This document shows positions 1-6,974 of a stretch of 12,042 bases of DNA, piece by piece (the first letter of the stretch is position 1; every line of letters starts with the position of its first letter). Under the pieces are notes generated by a model, which ran no database searches, was not told where the DNA came from, and saw only the letters and a list, made by a program, of their open reading frames with translations. A program made the position numbers and the translations under genes. Source of the DNA: Schleiferiaceae bacterium (lineage in GTDB: Bacteria; Bacteroidota; Bacteroidia; Flavobacteriales; Schleiferiaceae); assembly GCA_023260615.1 (NCBI GenBank), contig JALQUY010000034.1:1473-13514 (forward strand), read 5' to 3'.

Positions 1-1186
1 GTAGCGGCGAATTCTTCCACCAGCTGTGCGTCAGCGCTCGGAAGCCCCGGTCGTCGCTGGCAATGTCCCGAACAATACTCTGTTCCGTCTTGGCATGCGA
101 AATCATGTCGATGAAGTTCACCACCACGACGATGAGGTCCTTGGATTTAACGTTGGGCCAGTGGCGCACCCACTTTTGTTCGGACCCCAGGTGCGTCAAT
201 TTGGCGTATTCCACGGAAGTCAGGCCGTGGCGGCTGGCCCAGTCCTGGAGGAGTTCGGCCTCAAATCCGTTGCGCTTGCCTTCGGCGTCCAAGGTATCCG
301 GCACCCACTGCTTGGGATAGCGAGCGGCAATGTCTTTGGGCAGGAGGCCACTGAGGAGCGCATTGCGGGCATACTGGGTAGCGGTGGGGAGCAGACTGGC
401 GTAACGCTCGTCCTGCACCATGCGGAACTCTTCCAAAAAGAAGGGCTGCAGCTCCATCCATTGGTCCAATCGGAGGTTGTCAAAGACGAGGACGACGGAC
501 TTTCGGCCCGATTTGACCACGGGAGCCACCTGCGCATCCAAGACTTGGTGGGAAAACATGCAGGGCGCATCCTTGGCATGCAGCCAATCTGGATAGACCT
601 CCGCCCACCAGCGGGTAAACAGACGGTTGGCCTCCTCCCGCTGATGCTCCAGCATGGGACGCATGCCTTCCGCCTCCGGACCCTGCAGGTGGTCGTCAAA
701 TTGAATCAAACTGGTGAAGATGCGGGTCCACGCCTCCCAGGAATCGGCGTCTGCCATGTCCATGGACAAGGTGCGGAACTGCGTTTGGTATTTGGAGAGG
801 TTGCGGTCGGCCACCAGCTGGCGCGCACCCAGCACGCGTGTGAGCGAAGACAGCACTTGGCGCGGCTGAACTGGCTTGAGCAAATAGTCGGCAATGGCCT
901 CGCCAATGGCTTGTTCCATGACACCCTCCTCTTCACTCTTGGTCACCATAATGACGGGCGTGGAGGGGCGTAAACGTTTAAAATCAGGCAGGGCATCCAA
1001 GCCGGAACGACCTGGCATGTGCTCATCGAGCAAAACAGCATCCACAGGATGGGCCTCCATGTAGGCCAGCGCATCCGCAGCATTGGTGGCCACAGCCACC
1101 TGGTACCCTTTGGACTCCAAATAGATGGTGTGGGCCTTCAAACTGTCCACTTCATCGTCTACCCAAAGAATGCGCGCTTTGTCCAT
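1..1186 (-). CDS. porX: PorX-like response regulator with PglZ domain (5' part, runs off left edge)
   Basis: This is the response regulator that, with the kinase PorY and sigma factor SigP, controls type IX secretion genes in Bacteroidota. The PglZ domain belongs to the alkaline phosphatase superfamily and has been reported to cleave phosphodiesters in oligonucleotides. The frame is open from the ATG at 1186-1184 to base 1, giving 395 residues; PorX proteins are usually a little over 500. Residues 1-120 form a CheY-type receiver: start MDKARILWVDDE, acidic pair D10/D11, phosphoacceptor D54 in VLLDEHMPG, T82 and K104 in LLKPVQP. The PglZ part starts near 228 with VVLVFDNLR (metal-ligand type D236), PTATQYARN (nucleophile candidates T268/T270) and NFIDMISHAKTE (D360, H364). 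The last metal-binding segment lies beyond the edge. No frameshift was seen. It is divergent from the lipid A operon. The reverse strand of this stretch also reads as a long ORF, which is a shadow. Confidence 0.93.
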   Translation of the reverse strand, partial: MDKARILWVDDEVDSLKAHTIYLESKGYQVAVATNAADALAYMEAHPVDAVLLDEHMPGRSGLDALPDFKRLRPSTPVIMVTKSEEEGVMEQAIGEAIADYLLKPVQPRQVLSSLTRVLGARQLVADRNLSKYQTQFRTLSMDMADADSWEAWTRIFTSLIQFDDHLQGPEAEGMRPMLEHQREEANRLFTRWWAEVYPDWLHAKDAPCMFSHQVLDAQVAPVVKSGRKSVVLVFDNLRLDQWMELQPFFLEEFRMVQDERYASLLPTATQYARNALLSGLLPKDIAARYPKQWVPDTLDAEGKRNGFEAELLQDWASRHGLTSVEYAKLTHLGSEQKWVRHWPNVKSKDLIVVVVNFIDMISHAKTEQSIVRDIASDDRGFRALTHSWWKNSPL

Positions 1187-1205
1187 AGGATATAGGTTAA
1201 ATTTA
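1178..1205 (+). promoter_or_regulatory. Possible promoter for the HD/lipid A operon in the 38-bp divergent gap
   Basis: The space between the porX start (1186) and the HD gene start (1225) is only 38 bp and must hold signals for both directions. On the plus strand, TTTG at 1178-1181 is followed after 16 nt by TAAATTTA at 1198-1205. This resembles the Bacteroidota consensus (TTTG near -33, TAnnTTTG near -7), but the last base is wrong and the spacer is slightly short. TAAATTTA is a perfect palindrome, so it reads the same toward porX, but I found no well-placed TTG for that direction. Neither start codon has a clear Shine-Dalgarno site. This is a pattern match only. Confidence 0.3.
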
Positions 1206-1224
1206 CGGCTCCTATTGCACGACT

Positions 1225-2478
1225 ATGGCAGACGGCGTCGAAACCAACAAGTTCAAACTCTTCAACGATCCAATCTACGGTTTCATTGCGATACCCAGCG
1301 AACGGATTTTTGACTTGATCGAACACCCCTCCTTCCAACGCTTGCGCCGCATTGGCCAGTTGGGCTTGAGCTCTCTCGTCTATCCCGGCGCGTACCACAC
1401 GCGGTTTCACCACGCATTGGGGGCGATGCATTTGATGCAGCGGGCCGTTGCGGTTCTTCAGAGCAAGGGCCATGCCATTTCGGCGCAAGAAGCGGAATCG
1501 GTCCAAATGGCCATTCTCCTCCACGACATCGGCCACGGCCCCTTCTCGCACGCGCTGGAACACACGCTGGTCAACGGCGTTTCCCACGAGGAACTGTCCA
1601 AAATGCTCATGCAGCAGCTCAACGCGGAAATGGACGGCGCCCTGACGGAAGCCATCGCCATTTTCAACAACCAGCATCCCAAACGCTTTCTGCACCAGCT
1701 GATTTCCTCGCAGCTCGACATGGACCGAATGGACTACCTGCGCCGCGATGCCTTCTACACGGGGGTGGTCGAGGGGGCCATTAATTCGGAACGCTTGCTG
1801 TCCATGCTCAACGTGGCGGACGGCGAATTGGTCCTGGACGGCAAAGGCATCAGCTCCATCGAGAAATTCTTGGTCAGCCGAAGCTTGATGTACTGGCAAG
1901 TGTACATGCACAAGGCGGTTTTGAGCGCCGAATACATGCTCGTCCAAGTCCTGCGCCGGGCCCACGAACTCGTGCAACGCGGCGACAGCCTCTTTGGCGG
2001 CGCGGAACTCCAACTTTTCTTGAAACACCGCCCCACCTTGGCCCATTTCCAGGAAGACCCCGGGTATTTGGCGGCCTTCACCCGCTTGGATGATTCGGAC
2101 ATTTTGGGCGCGATGAAGCAGTGGACGACCCATGCGGATCCTGTCCTCAGCCAGCTGAGCCAACGCTTGTTGAACCGCCGGTTGTTCCGCATCAAGTTTT
2201 TAAAGGAGCCCCTTAGCGGCGAGCAACGCAGCCGTTTGGAGGCAAGGATTGCAGAGGAATTTGGCCACACCGCCGAAGATTGCCGCCATTTTGTCCTGGA
2301 AGGCCTCGCGAGTAACGCCACCTACAAGTCTGATAAACAGGAAATTAAGATTTTGAAGAAGAGCGGAAAAGTAATTCCTCTTTCGGAGGCATCCGAAATT
2401 CTTCCTTTAAGCGTTTATAGTCATACAATCACCCGGCCCTTTGTGTGCTGGCCTAAAGGCATTGAATGGATCGATTAA
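1225..2478 (+). CDS. HD-domain phosphohydrolase (dNTPase/SAMHD1-like, COG1078 type)
   Basis: This is a 417-residue soluble protein of the HD superfamily related to dGTPases and SAMHD1. The metal-binding and catalytic set is intact: R60 and H63 in HTRFHHALG, H100-D101 in ILLHDIGHGPFSHALEH, and D167 in LDMDRMDYLRRDAF. Compared with SAMHD1, these match R164, H167, H206-D207 and D311. R168, Y171 and D175 occupy the positions of substrate-contacting K312, Y315 and D319. A (deoxy)nucleoside triphosphate phosphohydrolase activity is therefore likely, but the actual substrate is unknown. The ATG at 1225 gives a start (MADGVETNKFKLFNDPIYGF) that runs directly into the conserved N-terminal motif. There is no signal peptide or membrane segment. 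It is the first gene of the plus-strand operon, and its 3' end overlaps the lpxD start by 13 bp, which implies translational coupling. Its role beside lipid A genes is not evident. Confidence 0.9.
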   Translation: MADGVETNKFKLFNDPIYGFIAIPSERIFDLIEHPSFQRLRRIGQLGLSSLVYPGAYHTRFHHALGAMHLMQRAVAVLQSKGHAISAQEAESVQMAILLHDIGHGPFSHALEHTLVNGVSHEELSKMLMQQLNAEMDGALTEAIAIFNNQHPKRFLHQLISSQLDMDRMDYLRRDAFYTGVVEGAINSERLLSMLNVADGELVLDGKGISSIEKFLVSRSLMYWQVYMHKAVLSAEYMLVQVLRRAHELVQRGDSLFGGAELQLFLKHRPTLAHFQEDPGYLAAFTRLDDSDILGAMKQWTTHADPVLSQLSQRLLNRRLFRIKFLKEPLSGEQRSRLEARIAEEFGHTAEDCRHFVLEGLASNATYKSDKQEIKILKKSGKVIPLSEASEILPLSVYSHTITRPFVCWPKGIEWID

Positions 2479-3413
2479 GCGCTACTCCTATCGCCGAACA
2501 GGCACTTTTGGACATTGCAAACGCTTTGGGAGCGACCCTAGAGGGGCCTTCTGACGTGCGCATCTCCAACCTCTGCACCCTGGAACCCGGGGAAGAGGGC
2601 GGTTTGTCCTTCCTCGCCCAAGGCGCCTATGCCAAGCACCTCTGCGAATGCAAAGCCGCTGCCGTCATCGTCAACCTCAAACAAGAACGCCCCGAGGGCT
2701 TTGAAGGAAGCCTCCTCCGCGTCGCCAACCCCTACGAAGCCTGGAGCCGGGCATTGGATATCTACGGCACCCACACGGGCTGGGGTTCTGAGGCTATCGA
2801 CCCTTCCGCAGACCTTCACCCAAGCGTACAACTCGCTCCCGGCGTTACCATCGGCGCAGGGGTGAAAATTGGGGCCGGCACCGTGCTGCATCCCGGCGTA
2901 ACGATTTACCCACACTCCACCATTGGCGCCCACTGCATTTTGCACGCAGGCGTCGTCATTGGGGCAGACGGCTTTGGCTTTGCACCGCCGAGTAAAGCCC
3001 AGGACGGTTTGCAAAAAATCAAGCACATTGGGCATGTCGTCTTGGGTGACCATGTCGAAATTGGCGCCAACAGCTGCGTCGACCGCGCTGTCGTGGGGGC
3101 CACGGCCATTGGCCACGGCACTAAGCTGGACAACCTGTGCCAAATTGGCCACAATGTCCAGATCGGCATGCACTGCGTCCTAGCGGGCCAAGTGGGCATT
3201 GCCGGCAGCACCACCATAGGCCATGGCGTTCAGATTGGCGGTCAAGTGGGCATTGCAGGCCATATTCACATCGGCGACGGCGTCCGAATTGGCGCCCAAA
3301 GCGGCGTGCACAAGAACATTGAAGCCGGAAAAACCGTCATGGGCTCACCGGCTGTCGAAGCTTCGGTTTTTCGCCGGAAATTTGCGGCTTCCAACATGAA
3401 GCCCCGTTCGTGA
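2466..3413 (+). CDS. lpxD: UDP-3-O-(3-hydroxyacyl)glucosamine N-acyltransferase LpxD
   Basis: LpxD catalyses the third step of lipid A synthesis: transfer of a 3-hydroxyacyl chain from ACP to the 2-amino group of UDP-3-O-acyl-glucosamine in the cytoplasm. The 315 residues show the family layout. An N-terminal uridine-binding domain (about 1-105) includes LSFLAQGAYAKHL. A left-handed beta-helix of hexapeptide repeats (about 110-290, IGAG/IGHG turns) follows, and then a short basic C-terminal tail. The catalytic histidine is H229 in DNLCQIGHNV (E. coli H239). The FGFA motif lies at 170-173 and the AGH motif (H265) is present. Length is slightly below the usual 340. The ATG at 2466 lies inside the end of the HD gene and gives a normal N-terminus; the only upstream purine-rich stretch is a weak AAAGG. 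The stop overlaps the GTG of the next gene by 4 bp. Confidence 0.96.
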   Translation: MDRLSATPIAEQALLDIANALGATLEGPSDVRISNLCTLEPGEEGGLSFLAQGAYAKHLCECKAAAVIVNLKQERPEGFEGSLLRVANPYEAWSRALDIYGTHTGWGSEAIDPSADLHPSVQLAPGVTIGAGVKIGAGTVLHPGVTIYPHSTIGAHCILHAGVVIGADGFGFAPPSKAQDGLQKIKHIGHVVLGDHVEIGANSCVDRAVVGATAIGHGTKLDNLCQIGHNVQIGMHCVLAGQVGIAGSTTIGHGVQIGGQVGIAGHIHIGDGVRIGAQSGVHKNIEAGKTVMGSPAVEASVFRRKFAASNMKPRS

Positions 3414-4786
3414 CCCCTAACACCCTACACACTGCATTTTCTTTATCGGGCCATGGCATCCATACCGGACTGCCTTGTTCGGTTCATGTCCATCCTGCCG
3501 ACGCGGGGAGCGGCTACACCTTTATCCGAACGGACCTACCGGACGCTGAGCCTCTGCGCTTGAGCCCGGCAGTGGTCACCGATACCGACCGACGTACGAC
3601 CCTATCCAACGGCAGCACGACGGTACATACCGCAGAACACTTGCTGTCCGCCCTCTACGCCAGTGCGGTATTTGATGCCCGCATCGAGCTTACCTCTGGG
3701 GAAGTGCCCATCTTGGACGGCAGCGCCTTGCCTTGGTGGGAGGCCATTCAAACGGCAGGCCTCGTCCCGGTTGCGCGCCTCGAGCACGGCATCACGTTGC
3801 GCCGGCCTATTCGGGTAGAAGATCCTGAAACCGGTGCCTGGGCGGAAGCCATCCCTGCGGCCTACCCTTCGTTTGAAGTCGAACTCAGCCACGAAGCGGA
3901 GGCCATTGGACCTGTCAAGGCCACCTACACCTGGGGCCAAGACTACGGCGGCCTGGTGGCGCCCGCTCGGACCTTTACCCTCGCCTCCCACATCACCCCC
4001 TTGATCCATCGAGGACTGCTCAAAGGGGCCCAGCCGGGCTCCGGTGTGGTCGTCATTGACTATGCGCTGGACGATTCGGACTGGAAAGCCTTGGAAGACT
4101 TTGTCGGCCAACCGCTCGAACGCCGCGAGGACAAAGGCGCCCTCCCCCTGACCTCCTACCGCTTAGCCAATGAACCCGCCAGCCATAAGTTGCTGGACCT
4201 CATGGGGGATATCGCGCTGCTCGCTCAGCCGGTACGCGCACATATTCGTACTTTTAAGCCCGGACACAAAACCAACACACTACTCGCTCAAAAAATCATG
4301 GAAGAAGCTAACACCAAGGGAATTCCAACTTACCATCCCGACCAAGAACCCTTGATGGATGTCACCAAAATCATGTCCATCCTCCCACATCGTCCCCCCT
4401 TCTTGCTGGTGGATAAGATTTTGGAGATGTCGGACATGGAAATTGTCGGCATGAAAGCCGTCACCATGAACGAACCTTTCTTCACCGGCCACTTCCCCGG
4501 AGCGCCTGTTATGCCCGGTGTTCTTCAGCTGGAAGCCATGGCCCAAGTGGGCGGTATTTTGGCCTTGAGCACCGTGCCCGACCCCGAAAATTACCTCACC
4601 TACTTCCTCAAGATGGACCAGGTGAAATTCAAGCACAAAGTGGGTCCTGGCGATACGCTGGTCTTCCACTTGAACTTTACCGAACCTATTCGACGCGGCA
4701 TTGTCCAAATGCGCGGTACCGCCTACGTCGGCAAGAAAGTCGTCTCGGAAGGCTTCTTCACCGCCATGATCACCAAAGACAAATAG
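3410..4786 (+). CDS. lpxC/fabZ: Bifunctional UDP-3-O-acyl-GlcNAc deacetylase / 3-hydroxyacyl-ACP dehydratase (LpxC-FabZ fusion)
   Basis: This fused enzyme is typical of Bacteroidota. The N-terminal part (about 1-300) is LpxC, the zinc-dependent deacetylase that commits UDP-acyl-GlcNAc to lipid A. Its zinc ligands are H77 in HTAEHLLSAL, H259 and D263 in SHKLLDLMGD; E76 is the general base and H286 in KPGHKTN the catalytic histidine. From about residue 315, a FabZ hotdog domain follows (ILPHRPPFLLVD, FFTGHFPGAPVMPGV), with catalytic H361 and E375 spaced as in other FabZ proteins. FabZ dehydrates 3-hydroxyacyl-ACP, drawing on the same pool that LpxA and LpxD use. The start is the GTG at 3410, which forms a GTGA overlap with the lpxD stop. 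It leaves about 10 residues before the conserved SLSGHGIHTG, as expected for LpxC. At 458 residues the length is normal for the fusion. The lpxA start lies 2 bp beyond the stop codon. Confidence 0.97.
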   Translation: MTPNTLHTAFSLSGHGIHTGLPCSVHVHPADAGSGYTFIRTDLPDAEPLRLSPAVVTDTDRRTTLSNGSTTVHTAEHLLSALYASAVFDARIELTSGEVPILDGSALPWWEAIQTAGLVPVARLEHGITLRRPIRVEDPETGAWAEAIPAAYPSFEVELSHEAEAIGPVKATYTWGQDYGGLVAPARTFTLASHITPLIHRGLLKGAQPGSGVVVIDYALDDSDWKALEDFVGQPLERREDKGALPLTSYRLANEPASHKLLDLMGDIALLAQPVRAHIRTFKPGHKTNTLLAQKIMEEANTKGIPTYHPDQEPLMDVTKIMSILPHRPPFLLVDKILEMSDMEIVGMKAVTMNEPFFTGHFPGAPVMPGVLQLEAMAQVGGILALSTVPDPENYLTYFLKMDQVKFKHKVGPGDTLVFHLNFTEPIRRGIVQMRGTAYVGKKVVSEGFFTAMITKDK

Positions 4787-4788
4787 GC

Positions 4789-5562
4789 GTGATCTCTCCA
4801 CTAGCCTCCATTCACCCTGAAGCCAAATTGGCCGGCAACGTTACGGTTGAAGCCTTTGCCGTCATTGAAGCCGATGTCGAAATTGGAGAAGGCTCCTGGA
4901 TCGCCAGCGGCGCCTACGTATTGGCCGGCAGCCGTTTAGGTAAAAATTGCCGCGTATTCCACGGCGCTGTGGTCGGCGGCATTCCCCAGGATTTAAAATT
5001 TGAGGGCGAATACTCGCAAGTTATTTTGGGGGATGGCTGCACGATTCGCGAATGCGCCACCATCAACCGGGGCACCAAAGCCCTGGGTAAAACCGTCCTC
5101 GGACGCGAATGCCTCGTCATGGCCTACGCCCACGTGGCGCACGATTGCCAAATAGGCGATCACGTCATCCTGGTCAACACTGTGGCCCTTGCGGGTCACG
5201 TGGAGATTGGCGACTGGACGATTGTGGGCGGCCTTTCCGCCGTTCACCAGTTTGTGAAGATCGGCTCCCACGTGATGGTGGGGGGTGGTTCTCTGGTCCG
5301 AAAAGACATCCCTCCCTACATCACCGTCGCCCGCGAACCCCTCTCCTACGAGGGCGTAAACGCCTTAGGCTTGCGCCGCCGCGGCTTCAAGAACGCCCGC
5401 ATCGAGGAAATCCACCATGCCTACCGCCTGGTCTACCAATCGGGCTTCAACACCTCTCAAGCCATCAGCCAAATTGAGCTGGAAGTCCCCGAAAGTCCCG
5501 AGCGCAGCGAAATCCTCCGCTTTTTGCTCGCCTCTGACCGCGGCATCGTCAAAAACGCCTAA
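4789..5562 (+). CDS. lpxA: UDP-N-acetylglucosamine O-acyltransferase LpxA
   Basis: LpxA performs the first lipid A step, moving a 3-hydroxyacyl chain from ACP to the 3-OH of UDP-GlcNAc. The 257 residues match the family (262 in E. coli). A left-handed beta-helix of hexapeptide repeats spans about 1-185 and an alpha-helical C-terminal domain follows. Catalytic H118 lies in AHVAHDCQIGDH (E. coli H125), and H115, D68 (PQDLKF) and H137 (AGH) match H122, D74 and H144. G166 matches G173, but the position of E. coli H191, which caps the acyl pocket, appears to be P184 in AREPLSYEGVN. I infer a longer hydroxyacyl chain than C14, in line with Bacteroidota lipid A. The GTG at 4789 is 2 bp past the previous stop, and MISPLASIHPEA is a normal LpxA start. 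The next gene begins immediately after the stop. Confidence 0.96.
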   Translation: MISPLASIHPEAKLAGNVTVEAFAVIEADVEIGEGSWIASGAYVLAGSRLGKNCRVFHGAVVGGIPQDLKFEGEYSQVILGDGCTIRECATINRGTKALGKTVLGRECLVMAYAHVAHDCQIGDHVILVNTVALAGHVEIGDWTIVGGLSAVHQFVKIGSHVMVGGGSLVRKDIPPYITVAREPLSYEGVNALGLRRRGFKNARIEEIHHAYRLVYQSGFNTSQAISQIELEVPESPERSEILRFLLASDRGIVKNA

Positions 5563-6195
5563 GTGATGGGCTTGGTCCTCAGCAATCTGCGCAAAAACTA
5601 CCAGGGCCGCGACGTCATTCCTGCGTGGAACCACGAATTTTCACCCACCGCCCGCGTCGCCATTTTGGGCGGCAATGGATCCGGGAAGAGCACCTTCTTG
5701 AAGCTGCTGAGCGGGCAATTTAGCCCCAGCCAGGGCCTTATGTCTTGCCCCGAAATCCTTGCAGAGGACTGGGCCATCACCGTTTCCTACACGGGGCCCC
5801 ACGTCGATCTCCAAGAGGCCTTCACGCCTCGCGAACTCTTTGCACAGCACTTCCAATGGCGCCCCATGCGCCCAGAAGCGTCCCTGGACCGCATTCCCCT
5901 TCCCGCTGAAGCCCTTGACCGACCCTTGCGCGATTTTTCCAGCGGCATGAAGCAACGCGTCAAATTAGCCCTAGCCATCTGGACGGACGCTCCCTTGCTC
6001 CTCTTGGACGAGCCCTGCTCCCACCTGGACCAAGCGGGCATGGACTGGTTTGCCGCCTGTTTGGGCGCCTCTTTGGAGCCGACCGAACGCTTCACCCACC
6101 GCCTCCTCTTCGTGGCCTCCAACCACAAAAAAGAAGAAACTTTTGCCTGCACCGAAGCCTTCCTGCCCACAGGAAGCTCCGTCGTACCTTTGTAA
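5563..6195 (+). CDS. Small ABC-type ATPase with altered Q- and H-loops
   Basis: This is a stand-alone ABC nucleotide-binding domain of 210 residues with no membrane segments. Walker A is GGNGSGKST (36-44), the signature is SSGMKQR (126-132), Walker B is LLLLDEP (145-151) and the D-loop is SHLD (153-156). The region where a Q-loop glutamine is expected reads VSYTGPHVDLQEAF (74-87), with no glutamine at the usual place. The H-loop region reads FVASNHKKEE, with N187 where the switch histidine normally lies and H188 one position later. Small ATPases of this kind occur in Bacteroidota near lipid A or efp genes, as far as I recall, but substrate and partner are unknown and no permease is in the window. 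The start could be the GTG at 5563, directly after the lpxA stop, or the ATG at 5566; the difference is one residue. Transport, gliding-type or non-transport roles all remain possible. Confidence 0.82.
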   Translation: MMGLVLSNLRKNYQGRDVIPAWNHEFSPTARVAILGGNGSGKSTFLKLLSGQFSPSQGLMSCPEILAEDWAITVSYTGPHVDLQEAFTPRELFAQHFQWRPMRPEASLDRIPLPAEALDRPLRDFSSGMKQRVKLALAIWTDAPLLLLDEPCSHLDQAGMDWFAACLGASLEPTERFTHRLLFVASNHKKEETFACTEAFLPTGSSVVPL

Positions 6196-6216
6196 CCGAT
6201 TTCGAAACCCCTTTTT

Positions 6217-6783
6217 ATGGCCTCTACGTCAGACATCAAGAACGGCTTGTGCATCACGCACAACAATGCACCCTACCAAATCATCGAATTTTTGCACGTT
6301 AAACCCGGCAAGGGTGCTGCGTTTGTGCGTACCAAAATGCGCAACCTCAACGACGGCCGTGTTCTCGAACATACCTTCCCCAGTGGCGCCAAACTCGACG
6401 ACATCAACATCGAGTACCGCACCTACCAGTTCCTCTACAACGATGCGGACGGCTACCACTTCATGAACATGGATACCTACGAGCAGATCCCCATGGCCAA
6501 GGAACTCATCAACGCTCCCAACTTCCTGAAGGACGGCATGGAGTGCATGGTGCTCTTCCACGCCGACGAGGACCGCGCTTTGAGCGTTGAAATTCCCCAA
6601 ACAGTCGTTCTCGAAGTAACCTACACCGAGCCCGGCATCAAAGGCAACACGGCGACCAACACGCTGAAGCCTGCCACCGTTGAAACCGGCGCTGAAGTTC
6701 GCGTTCCCCTCTTCATCGAATTGGGTGAAAAGATCGTCGTCAACACCGCCGACGGCACCTACAAGGAGCGCGCAAAGGCCTAA
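6217..6783 (+). CDS. efp: Translation elongation factor P
   Basis: EF-P binds ribosomes stalled at polyproline and related motifs between the P and E sites and promotes peptide bond formation. The 188 residues match the usual length exactly. The N-terminal KOW-like domain carries the loop HVKPGKGAAFVRTK, whose K32 matches the E. coli lysine (K34) that receives beta-lysylation. The tip residue is lysine, not the arginine of EarP-type EF-Ps. Two OB-fold domains follow, with the conserved DGMECMVLFH and PGIKGNTATNTLKPATVETGA-type segments (the latter spanning about 139-158). The ATG at 6217 is preceded by an AT-rich run without a Shine-Dalgarno site. The 21-bp gap from the ABC gene holds no visible promoter, so efp is probably the last gene of the operon. 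A strong terminator lies 23 bp after the stop. Confidence 0.97.
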   Translation: MASTSDIKNGLCITHNNAPYQIIEFLHVKPGKGAAFVRTKMRNLNDGRVLEHTFPSGAKLDDINIEYRTYQFLYNDADGYHFMNMDTYEQIPMAKELINAPNFLKDGMECMVLFHADEDRALSVEIPQTVVLEVTYTEPGIKGNTATNTLKPATVETGAEVRVPLFIELGEKIVVNTADGTYKERAKA

Positions 6784-6806
6784 CCGCTTACGCTCTATAC
6801 GTTTAG

Positions 6807-6837
6807 CCCCGCTTGCCTCCGGCAGGCGGGGTTTTTT
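6807..6837 (+). terminator. Intrinsic terminator after efp
   Basis: An 11-bp stem with one G-T wobble (arms 6807-6817 and 6821-6831, loop TCC) is followed by six T at 6832-6837. It begins 23 bp after the efp stop and closes the plus-strand operon. Confidence 0.92.
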
Positions 6838-6917
6838 ATGCCCCTGCCTCGCTAGAGGTTTGGCTTGCTGCGCCTCGGTTGGCGCTCCCCGGAAACTGGG
6901 CGCACAAAAACGAGCAC

Positions 6918-6947
6918 AAAAAAAGCCGCCCCGTTTCCGGGGCGGCT
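6918..6947 (-). terminator. Intrinsic terminator after susD
   Basis: Read on the minus strand, this is a perfect 10-bp GC-rich stem (arms 6938-6947 and 6924-6933) with a 4-nt loop, then a run of seven T (plus-strand A run 6918-6924). It lies 27 nt beyond the susD stop. The plus-strand side has no good T tract, so it serves mainly the minus strand. Between this terminator and that of efp (6838-6917) I see no gene, only a short GC-rich spacer. Confidence 0.92.
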
Positions 6948-6974
6948 CCTGTTTAACATGCAAACTAACACCAA

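Noticed and set aside
26..973. 315-codon plus-strand ORF at the left edge
   Set aside because: It is the antisense of porX. The minus frame encodes clear receiver and PglZ motifs with no stop, while this product is histidine-rich with no recognisable domain.
1159..2163. 334-codon minus-strand ORF
   Set aside because: Antisense shadow of the HD phosphohydrolase, caused by GC-rich codon bias; no conserved motifs.
3410..4786. LpxC-FabZ fusion as a novel fusion
   Set aside because: This bifunctional arrangement is well known and widespread in Bacteroidota.
6870..6885. Small hairpin GCGCC-TCGGTT-GGCGC between the two convergent terminators
   Set aside because: Only a 5-bp stem with no T tract; better explained as chance in a GC-rich spacer.
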